A DNA stretch of 40,343 nucleotides from IMG/VR virus record IMGVR_UViG_3300050821_015859, positions 1 to 40,343 of that record; one strand, written 5' to 3'. The notes beneath the pieces were generated by a model. That model saw nothing but the letters and a program-made list of their open reading frames with translations. It was not told the DNA's origin and searched no databases. Origin of the DNA: a virus. The translations under genes were made by a program, and so were the position numbers. Shown in pieces: positions 1 to 6,711 of the stretch. The first letter of the stretch is position 1; each line of letters opens with the position of its first letter.

Positions 1-42
1 GTGGCGGAGCGCCGCCTGCAGCGGCAGCCTCCCCCGCTGCTG
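1..42. repeat. Left copy of 42-bp terminal direct repeat (circular overlap)
   Basis: Bases 1-42 are identical to bases 40302-40343. A gene runs through the joined ends in phase, so the repeat is most simply the overlap left when a circular or circularly permuted genome is assembled and cut. A real 42-bp terminal repeat of a linear virion genome is possible but would be unusually short. It lies inside a coding sequence. Confidence 0.93.
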
Positions 43-896
43 CGACGCTGGGAACGCTGGGCCAGACCGCCGTGCCCCAGGCTCCACCGCCGATCGCCGA
101 CCCAATGAACGCGGCCTCGATCCTGGCCAAGATCAAGGCGGACAATCCGAACCTTGACGCCGGCGTGCTCTCGAGCGTGGTCAACGACTACATGCTGCCG
201 TATCTGAGCCAGCAGCAGCAGAACAACTACAAGCATTTCCAGGAGCAGCTCGATTGGCAAAAGTTCACCGCCGGCGAGCAGGACAAGGCCAACACGCTCT
301 ATTGGCGCTTACTGCAGCTCGACGACATGATGCAGAGGTTCGGCATGACGACGCAGCTGAAGGAGCAGGCGACGGCGGCCAAGCAGGGGCTGGCGCAGAT
401 TCGCCAAAAGCACGTCGAGGCCGGCCAGGCCGCCAAGGCGGATAAGAAGGCCAAGGAGGGGGCGGCGGCGGGCAAGGCGGTCAAGCTGCCGCAGGCGCTG
501 CAGGTGGAGTTGCAGACGCTGAACAAGCGCCAGGGCTGGCTCGACGCGCAGATCAAGCAGGCGCGCGATTTGGGCCAGCTGAGCAGAGTTCCGGGGCTGG
601 AGAAGCAGCGCGACGACGTCCAGAAGCGGGTCGACGATCTCCTGGCCAAGGCTGAGCAGCTCGACGCCCAGGGGGCGCCGCAGCAGCCGACCCCCGCCCA
701 AGGCAGCGGCGACCCTGCCAAGGCGGGGCAGTCGGAGACGACGGTGCCTGCCGACAAGCCGGTGGACGGCATCACGCCCGAGGTCTGGGGGACGCTGAAG
801 CCGGCGCAGAAAAAGATCTTCCGCGATCTGTCCGAGGGGACGATCAGCAAGGAAGAGGCCAAGAAGAGGCTCGATGCGCTGACGACGGGGCAGTAG
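3..896 (+). CDS. 3' part of a 394-aa candidate ejection (internal virion) protein spanning the junction
   Basis: This frame is open from base 3 and is continuous with the frame that starts at 40013 once the ends are joined. The full protein is 394 aa, and a GTG at 72 is internal, not the start. The part seen here is a Pro/Ala-rich stretch followed by long Lys/Gln/Ala-rich helical segments (about 190-440 and 500-660 nt) likely to form coiled coils. A compact C-terminal segment follows, with the motif TLKPAQKKIFRDLSEG. No enzyme motif is visible. It sits in a row of virion-like genes between two Gly/Gln-rich proteins upstream and the 1152-aa polyvalent protein 3 bp downstream. That position and composition fit a DNA-ejection or internal core protein; the role is inferred from context only. 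Confidence 0.85.
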   Translation, partial: GGAPPAAAASPAAATLGTLGQTAVPQAPPPIADPMNAASILAKIKADNPNLDAGVLSSVVNDYMLPYLSQQQQNNYKHFQEQLDWQKFTAGEQDKANTLYWRLLQLDDMMQRFGMTTQLKEQATAAKQGLAQIRQKHVEAGQAAKADKKAKEGAAAGKAVKLPQALQVELQTLNKRQGWLDAQIKQARDLGQLSRVPGLEKQRDDVQKRVDDLLAKAEQLDAQGAPQQPTPAQGSGDPAKAGQSETTVPADKPVDGITPEVWGTLKPAQKKIFRDLSEGTISKEEAKKRLDALTTGQ

Positions 897-899
897 CCC

Positions 900-3800
900 G
901 TGGCCGGCCCCAGCCTCGACGACCTCGTAAACAGCGTAGCGGGAGCCAAGGCTACGTCGGCGCCCCCGACGACGACCCCGCCGCCCGCGCCCACCAGATC
1001 CGCGCCTAATGTCGACGATCTCCTGAACAGCGTTGCCGGGGCCAAGGCAGCGCCAGCGCCCCCCCAGGCTGAAGCGCCCGCGGCCCCGGACGCGGGCGGC
1101 GTGGTGACCCCTGCCACGCCGTCTCCGCCTGCCAAGCCGTTCCAACAGCCCCGCGACGTGGCCAGGAAGGTGACTCCATCCACCGGTCCCTCCGCGGGAG
1201 ATGTCTGGAAAACCTTCGTCGAGGGCATAAAGCAGGTGCCCAAGGCCGGCGGCGAGGCGGCCCAGGCCGAGGTCGCGGCGGAGCAGAAGGCAGGATTGCC
1301 CGCCGCGCTGAGTTACGTGACCGAGCCCTTCCAGTTCGGCGTCGCCGCGACTAGCCAGGCCATGGGCACGGTGTTCGATACCGCGGTCAAGGCGGCGCTG
1401 GCCTTCGCCGGCAACGCCGGCATGGACGAGACGACCCAGAACCAGCTCGAGGGGGATCTCAATACCCTGATGCTGGGCAGCAGCGGCGACGTCGGCGCGC
1501 TGCATGGGCAGATCAAGGCGGAGCTCGAGAAGCGCGCTCCCCCGGGCACCGCCGAGGCCTTCGACAAGGCGTCGATGCCGCCGACCGACCGCGGCCCCGG
1601 CATCACCGTCCACCACGGCAGCCCGCACCAGTTCCAGCAGTTCGACACGGCCAAGGTCGGCACCGGCGAGGGCAACCAGAGCTATGGCCATGGGCTCTAC
1701 TTCGCCGAGAACCCCGACGTGGCGAACACCTATCGCAAGAATGCCCCCGTTTCGCCGGAAACTGCGGCAATGGCCAGCAAATATCCCCCCACGCCAGAGG
1801 GGGGCGAAGCCCTGGCCACCAGAGCCAGAGAGCTCTCGGACAAGGCGCAGGCGGGGACCCTCACCGACGCGGAGCGTCAGGAACTGGGGCAGATCAAGCA
1901 ATACCACGCCTATCTGACCGCGCCCGAGGGTCACCTCTACACGTCGACCATTCATGGCACGCCCGACGAGTTCCTGCACCTGGACAAGCCGGTCTCCGAG
2001 CAGAGCGCACACGTTCAGGAGGCGCTCAAAAAGTCACCCGAGGCGCAGGCCGCAATCAAGCGCTTAGGCGGTGACCCGACTGGCGAGCAGGTCTACCGCG
2101 CCATGGCGGAGGACCTGGGCGGTGGCCCCGACACCCCCATGGAGAAGCTCCCCGAGGCCGACGCCCGAGCCTCGGCGGCCCTGAACCAGGCCGGCATCAA
2201 GGGCAACCGCTACCTCGACGCCGGCTCGCGCGGCGCCGGCGAGGGCACCCACAACTACGTCGTCTTCAATCACGACGACGTCTCTATCACCCACGTCAAC
2301 GGCGAGCACCTGGCCGACATCGTGGCCAAGGCGCGCGGTGCTGCCGGGGGACCGCCAGCCGGCGAGCCGCCCTTCGCCGGCCCACCCCCGGGCGAGCCGC
2401 CCGGAGAGCCGCCGCCCCCGACCCGCGCCTCCATCACGGCCACGCAGACCGATCTCGCCGATCGCCTCCACGCCCACGACCAGCGGGCGACGGCCGATAA
2501 CATCGAGACCATGCAGCTCGGCAAGCCCGCTCACGAGGCCATTCCCGACACGGCCACCCGCGAGCAGTTGATCCACTACCAGGAACAACCCAACAAGATC
2601 ACGCTCAGCGACCGCGTCAAAGCGCTCTTCAACAAGCACGTCCTGCCGATCATCCGCGCCCGCGAGGAGGTCCAGAACAAGATCGCCGACCTCGAGGGCA
2701 AGCCGCGCTACCCCGCCTGGCCGAATCCCCGCCCCGGTGAGGACATCTCCCATGCCCCCCGCATGGCCAAGGACAAGGGCTCGACCATCGACTGGCTGCT
2801 CAAGGGCATCGGCATGCGTGTCGGCCGCAAGAGCCTGAGCAAGGTCGGGGACAAGGCCCGCACCGTCAAAGGCCCGATGATCGATAACCCGAGGGTGGCC
2901 TACCACAAGGACGTCGTGGTCAACAACCTCGTGAAGCTCGCGGAGACCAAGCGCCAGCTCCGCAACATGGAGATGACCGAGCACCTCAAGAGCGCCCCCG
3001 AGCTCGACGCCCTGCGCGAGCCGAAAAAACCGGGCGGGTGGGGGCAGACCCCGGGATGGCGCCAGATCCCTCACGTCCCCCAGCTGGGCGACCATTTCTG
3101 GCACCCCCGGATCGCCAATGCGATCGACGACGCCTTTAAGGACTTCAAGCGCTCGGGCGACGGCGCCGCGTTCTACGCCCACGTCAACCGCCTGCTTGTC
3201 GGCTCGATGTTCTACACGCCGATCGGCCACATCCTCAACGTCTTCACCGACACGCTCATCTCCAAGGGCGCGGTCGGCATGGCCGTCGACCTGGTGACAG
3301 GGCGATCCTTCAAGGCGTTCGGCAAAGCCGTCCGCGAGGTGGCGACCCTGGGCAAGGACTACCGCGCCAATCTCCGCGCCGGCTCCTCGCTCCAGTACGG
3401 TGCCGTGGCGACGGACAGATTCATTCCGAGCCTGGTCGAGGGGTTGGATCGCCACGTCAAGGCCGACCCCGGGGCGTGGGCCGAGATCGCCAAGGCGGCG
3501 GGCCACGCCAACCCCGTCGAGCTCGTGAAGGGGATCTACAATCTCTCGCGCAAGTTCCTGTGGGGTGTCGGCGACGTCCTGAAGCTGACCCGCCAGTACG
3601 AACTCGAGGCGAAGGGCATGAGCCGGGCCGAGGCGATCAAGGAGACCGAGAAGCACATCGTCAGCTACCGCGTGCCGACCGAGGTTGGGTCCAGGGTGCT
3701 GGGCGAGCGGGGCGGGCGCATGCTGTCGCAGCTGATGCAGAGCCCCGTCATTTTCGCTTTCGGGCGCTACCACTACGGCCTGCTGAAGTCCCTGGCCTCC

Positions 3801-4358
3801 GTTGGCCGCGATCTGGCTGTTGGCACGGCCAAGGAGAGAATGCGCGCCGTCGACAGCGCGCTCATGATGGGCGTCGTCTACCTCGGCTACCGCGTCGCCG
3901 ACGACCAGGTGCGCAAGCTCCTGGGGAACCAGGATGCTTCGATCAAGCGCTCTGGTATATTCGGCCTGGAGGACCTCGTCGAAAAGGCGGCGGCAGGCGA
4001 GAAGGACGCCCGCGACGTCATCCAGCGCATCATGACGCTAAATCCCGCGTTCAGTTTTCTGGCCGATCTGTACGAGGAGAGAGACCCCTATACTGGCCAG
4101 AAGGTTGTTCGGGAGCAGGACCTTATTGAGCATCCCGGCAGGTTCGCCAAGGAGATCGGCAACGTGTTCGGGCAGAAGATCATGCCGATCAAGGAGGGCA
4201 TCGACCTGGCCACGGGCAAGACCACGCCGCAGCAGGAGATCCTGAAGCAGCTCAACATCAACGACCCGGACCCAGATCAGGTCGAACTGGCCAGGATCGC
4301 GCGGCTGAAGGCGGATCGTGCAACGGAACGATCTATGCGCAAGAAGTACGGCGATTAA
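900..4358 (+). CDS. Large polyvalent virion protein with ADP-ribosyltransferase domain
   Basis: 1152 aa, GTG start 3 bp after the previous stop. Residues 1-110 are disordered and Pro/Ala-rich and hold a duplicated motif, DDLVNSVAGAKA (7-18) and DDLLNSVAGAKA (39-50). Residues about 233-470 match the ADP-ribosyltransferase fold found in phage polyvalent proteins (ART-PolyVal): a TVHHGSPHQF segment near 236, then SYGHGLYFAENP (261-272) and a closing NYVVFNHDDVSITH strand. A Pro/Gly linker (about 483-508) leads to a helical C-terminal half with hydrophobic patches (about 760-800 and 960-1000) like those of large polyvalent and podovirus internal proteins. By family knowledge such proteins are injected with phage DNA, and the ART domain would modify a host protein or nucleic acid using NAD+. 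The acceptor is unknown. Activity is inferred from the motif pattern and position. Confidence 0.85.
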   Translation: MAGPSLDDLVNSVAGAKATSAPPTTTPPPAPTRSAPNVDDLLNSVAGAKAAPAPPQAEAPAAPDAGGVVTPATPSPPAKPFQQPRDVARKVTPSTGPSAGDVWKTFVEGIKQVPKAGGEAAQAEVAAEQKAGLPAALSYVTEPFQFGVAATSQAMGTVFDTAVKAALAFAGNAGMDETTQNQLEGDLNTLMLGSSGDVGALHGQIKAELEKRAPPGTAEAFDKASMPPTDRGPGITVHHGSPHQFQQFDTAKVGTGEGNQSYGHGLYFAENPDVANTYRKNAPVSPETAAMASKYPPTPEGGEALATRARELSDKAQAGTLTDAERQELGQIKQYHAYLTAPEGHLYTSTIHGTPDEFLHLDKPVSEQSAHVQEALKKSPEAQAAIKRLGGDPTGEQVYRAMAEDLGGGPDTPMEKLPEADARASAALNQAGIKGNRYLDAGSRGAGEGTHNYVVFNHDDVSITHVNGEHLADIVAKARGAAGGPPAGEPPFAGPPPGEPPGEPPPPTRASITATQTDLADRLHAHDQRATADNIETMQLGKPAHEAIPDTATREQLIHYQEQPNKITLSDRVKALFNKHVLPIIRAREEVQNKIADLEGKPRYPAWPNPRPGEDISHAPRMAKDKGSTIDWLLKGIGMRVGRKSLSKVGDKARTVKGPMIDNPRVAYHKDVVVNNLVKLAETKRQLRNMEMTEHLKSAPELDALREPKKPGGWGQTPGWRQIPHVPQLGDHFWHPRIANAIDDAFKDFKRSGDGAAFYAHVNRLLVGSMFYTPIGHILNVFTDTLISKGAVGMAVDLVTGRSFKAFGKAVREVATLGKDYRANLRAGSSLQYGAVATDRFIPSLVEGLDRHVKADPGAWAEIAKAAGHANPVELVKGIYNLSRKFLWGVGDVLKLTRQYELEAKGMSRAEAIKETEKHIVSYRVPTEVGSRVLGERGGRMLSQLMQSPVIFAFGRYHYGLLKSLASVGRDLAVGTAKERMRAVDSALMMGVVYLGYRVADDQVRKLLGNQDASIKRSGIFGLEDLVEKAAAGEKDARDVIQRIMTLNPAFSFLADLYEERDPYTGQKVVREQDLIEHPGRFAKEIGNVFGQKIMPIKEGIDLATGKTTPQQEILKQLNINDPDPDQVELARIARLKADRATERSMRKKYGD

Positions 4359-4377
4359 CCAGCAGGAGGAACTGACA

Positions 4378-4869
4378 ATGGTGATGGCAAACAAAGGCGT
4401 CCCGGGCGTGGTCTACAAGATCCAGTACGGCAACATCGTCGACGGCATCCTGGCCAGCCCGGCTGAGACCGCCGCAGCCGCGGTGGAGCTTTCCGACACC
4501 GTCGGTATCGAGGAGATCACCGACATGATGCACGAGGCCATGCACGAGATGGGCGTGCCGGATTACCTGGTCCTCACGACCGAGCAGGCAATGGCGCGCG
4601 TCGCAGCATCCAAGGCCGAAGCCGAGGCTGCCAAGGCCGCCGAGGCTGCGGCGAAGGCCGAGGCTCCTGCGCGGGCTGAAGCTCAGAAGGCCGTCGAGGC
4701 GGCAAGGGCCGAAGCCGAAAAGGTCAGGGCCGCCAAGGCCAAGGCCCGGGAGGACGCCGCCAAGGCCAAGGTCCAGGCTGCGCGGGAAGCCGAGGCCGCC
4801 GCAGCCAAGGCCGCCGCGGCCAAGCCGGCGGCACCGGCGCATCCGGGCGCTGCTCCCGTCCGGCCGTAG
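4378..4869 (+). CDS. Lys/Ala-rich tail protein, candidate packaged DNA-binding or coiled-coil protein
   Basis: 163 aa. The ATG at 4378 is chosen because AGGAGGA lies 9-15 bases upstream; a longer in-frame extension to 4318 has no ribosome-binding site and overlaps the previous gene. Residues 1-70 form a compact domain (motif DTVGIEEITDMMHEAMHEMG). Residues about 75-163 are almost only Ala, Lys, Glu and Arg in AEAAKA-type repeats ending in a Pro/Ala tail, giving a long charged helix that resembles a histone H1-like or TolA-like tail. It lies between the ADP-ribosyltransferase protein and the ATP-grasp ligase. Binding to DNA or partners inside the virion is a guess from composition. Confidence 0.8.
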   Translation: MVMANKGVPGVVYKIQYGNIVDGILASPAETAAAAVELSDTVGIEEITDMMHEAMHEMGVPDYLVLTTEQAMARVAASKAEAEAAKAAEAAAKAEAPARAEAQKAVEAARAEAEKVRAAKAKAREDAAKAKVQAAREAEAAAAKAAAAKPAAPAHPGAAPVRP

Positions 4870-4872
4870 TTC

Positions 4873-6198
4873 ATGCGGCTACTCGTCGTCGACCCCGGCG
4901 GCGATGCGCTGGACTTCTGCCTGCGCGCCAAAAACGCCGGGCATGAAGTGCTTCATTGGATGCGGGCCATGCGCGAGACCGAGTACATCGGGCGCGGGCT
5001 GGTCACCCGCGTCGCCGACTGGCGCGAGCACATCGCCGGGGTCGATCTGGTCTTTCTCTCCGACAACACCCACTGGCTGCGCGAGCTCGACGCCTGGCGT
5101 GACCGCGGCACCCCCATCTTCGGCTGCAACCAGGATGCGGCCGAACTCGAACTGAACCGCCAGGCTGGCCAGCAGGTCCTGAAGGCCGTCGGCATCGATA
5201 CTCTTCCTTATAAGACCTTCAGCGCGGCCAAGCCGGCGATCGCCTATGTCAAGGACCGCATGGCCCCGGTCGTCTCCAAGCCCAACGCCGACGCCGACAA
5301 GGGCATGAGCTACGTGGCCAAGACACCCGAGGACATGGTCTACATGCTCGAGCGCTGGGACCGGCTGGGGAAGCTGAAGGGGGAATTCATCCTGCAGGAC
5401 TACGTGCCGGGCTGCGAGATGGCGGTGGGCGGGTGGTTCGGGCCCGGCGGGTGGAACCGCGGCTGGTGCGAGAACTTCGAGTTCAAGAAAATGATGGACG
5501 GCGACCTCGGCGTCAACACCGGCGAGCAGGGCACGGTCTTGCGCTATGTCGCCCAGTCCAAGCTGGCCAAGGCGGTGCTCGAGCCCGTGGGCGACTGGCT
5601 GGAAGACCGGGATTATTGCGGCTACATTGACGTCAACTGCATCATCGACGACGAGGGCACCCCGTGGCCACTGGAGTTCACCTGCCGCCCTGGATGGCCG
5701 ACCTTCAATATCCAGCAGGTTCTGCTCGACGGCGATCCCGTGGATTGGATGATGGAGACCCTGGAGGGCAACGACCCGACGTGCTGGGAGCTGGACCGGG
5801 TGGCGCTGGGGGTGGTGATGACGATCCCCGATTATCCGTACTCTCACGTGACACGAAAGGAAGTGGTGGGCGTCCCCGTCTACGGCGTGACCCCGGCGAT
5901 CGCGCCGAACATTCATCCCCTCCACATCATGCTGGGGGAGATGCCGGTGGAGATCCAGGGCAAGATCGCAACGGTGCCGGGCTACGTGACAGGTGGGGAC
6001 TACGTCTTGGCGACGACGGGGACGGGGGAGACCATCCTCGAGGCCAAAAACATGGCCTATCGCATCATGCGGCGGCTGAAGCTGCCGAACTCCCCCCAGT
6101 ACCGGACCGACATTGGGGATCGTCTGAAGAAGCAGCTGCCGGATTGCCAGAAGCACGGCTACGCAACGGGACTGGTCTGGGACTCCCCGAAAAGCTAG
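4873..6198 (+). CDS. PurD-like ATP-grasp ligase
   Basis: 441 aa, ATG start 3 bp after the previous stop. The order of motifs is that of ATP-grasp enzymes close to phosphoribosylamine-glycine ligase (PurD). There is an N-terminal nucleotide-like fold (RLLVVDPGGDALDF, 2-15), an ATP-binding lysine in VVSKPNADADKG (133-144), the QDYVPGCEMAVGGWF strand (175-189, E182), and the metal-binding YIDVNCIID (251-259) and LEFTCRPGWP (267-276). Family knowledge: ATP-grasp ligases activate a carboxylate as acyl phosphate and join it to an amine or thiol. The substrate cannot be read from the sequence. True PurD makes a purine intermediate, but here the gene sits in the ejection-protein cassette and not beside nucleotide genes. 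Protein tagging, small-molecule amide synthesis or DNA hypermodification are alternatives. Its end overlaps a continuing open frame (see 6192-6437). Confidence 0.85.
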   Translation: MRLLVVDPGGDALDFCLRAKNAGHEVLHWMRAMRETEYIGRGLVTRVADWREHIAGVDLVFLSDNTHWLRELDAWRDRGTPIFGCNQDAAELELNRQAGQQVLKAVGIDTLPYKTFSAAKPAIAYVKDRMAPVVSKPNADADKGMSYVAKTPEDMVYMLERWDRLGKLKGEFILQDYVPGCEMAVGGWFGPGGWNRGWCENFEFKKMMDGDLGVNTGEQGTVLRYVAQSKLAKAVLEPVGDWLEDRDYCGYIDVNCIIDDEGTPWPLEFTCRPGWPTFNIQQVLLDGDPVDWMMETLEGNDPTCWELDRVALGVVMTIPDYPYSHVTRKEVVGVPVYGVTPAIAPNIHPLHIMLGEMPVEIQGKIATVPGYVTGGDYVLATTGTGETILEAKNMAYRIMRRLKLPNSPQYRTDIGDRLKKQLPDCQKHGYATGLVWDSPKS

Positions 6199-6437
6199 AG
6201 GCGGCCACCCACCAGGCGCTCGACAAGCTGGTCGAGATCATCTCCGAGCCGATTCACCGCATCGAGGAGGACTACGTCCCCCTGGCCCGCATCCAGTCGG
6301 ATGCGAGCAAGACGATCGTCACGACCCAGGTTCGGACCGACGAGGCCCGCTTCCGGGCCCGCCAAGGCGACCAGCTCCAGGCGCTGCTCGAGATGGTGGC
6401 CAGGCGGCAGGCCGAGAAGGCTATGCAATCTTCGTGA
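6192..6437 (+). CDS. Coiled-coil reading frame lacking a normal start; possible frameshifted C-terminus of the ATP-grasp gene
   Basis: A frame of 81 codons follows the ATP-grasp gene in the -1 phase and ends at TGA 6435-6437. It encodes a convincing helical, charged segment (LDKLVEIISEP, then QLQALLEMVARRQAEKA). No in-frame ATG, GTG or TTG exists that would give this product alone. An AGAGG sequence overlaps the ATP-grasp stop but no start codon follows it. The junction holds CCCC (6185-6188) and AAAA (6190-6193) runs. One extra base there would fuse both frames into a single ~522-aa protein. Programmed frameshifting, a rare start codon, or a one-base assembly or sequencing error are all possible. 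Confidence 0.5.
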   Translation, partial: KLEAATHQALDKLVEIISEPIHRIEEDYVPLARIQSDASKTIVTTQVRTDEARFRARQGDQLQALLEMVARRQAEKAMQSS

Positions 6438-6711
6438 CGCCCTTGATGTCGCGGACGTTCCGCTCGTCTTCCCCTCGTAAGACCGTAAACGATACCGTCT
6501 TTCTGGCCCTCGGCATTTGCTGGGTGCTACTCCGCCGTATGAGCCAACAAACCACGTGTTTGTTGCGCTGGCGGGCCGGCACCACGACGCCGAAGACGAT
6601 GTGACACTCGCTGCACACCAGCCGCTCCTGCCGCGCCGTCGGCTTGGGGATCGGGCACTCGTACAGCAGGTGCATGCCGCAGCGCCGGCATTCGAAATAG
6701 TCCTCGCTCAT
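6421..6711 (-). CDS. Small zinc-ribbon protein
   Basis: 96 aa on the minus strand, the last gene of the leftward early block. The ATG at 6711 overlaps the primase stop as ATGA, so it is translationally coupled. Two CxxC pairs are visible, FECRRCG (7-13) and LVCSECH (31-37), about 24 residues apart, typical of a zinc ribbon. The C-terminal half is basic (RRSSTQQMPRARK). Its 3' end overlaps the convergent plus-strand frame by 17 bp. Role unknown; an accessory to the primase-helicase or a transcription factor-like ribbon are possibilities from position. Confidence 0.8.
   Translation of the reverse strand: MSEDYFECRRCGMHLLYECPIPKPTARQERLVCSECHIVFGVVVPARQRNKHVVCWLIRRSSTQQMPRARKTVSFTVLRGEDERNVRDIKGVTKIA

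Noticed and set aside
1-42. Functional phage terminal repeat or att site
   Set aside because: It lies inside a coding sequence, is as long as a typical assembly overlap, and no integrase gene exists.
309-2012. 567-codon open frame on the minus strand
   Set aside because: It lies opposite the ejection and polyvalent protein genes, is Arg/Gly/Leu-rich shadow sequence typical of GC-rich DNA, and has no ribosome-binding site or domain.
2064-3773. 569-codon minus-strand open frame
   Set aside because: Antisense shadow of the polyvalent protein gene, with the low-complexity VDLG/RRG style of a GC artefact.
4879-6156. 425-codon minus-strand open frame
   Set aside because: Antisense to the ATP-grasp gene, whose motifs are clear on the plus strand.
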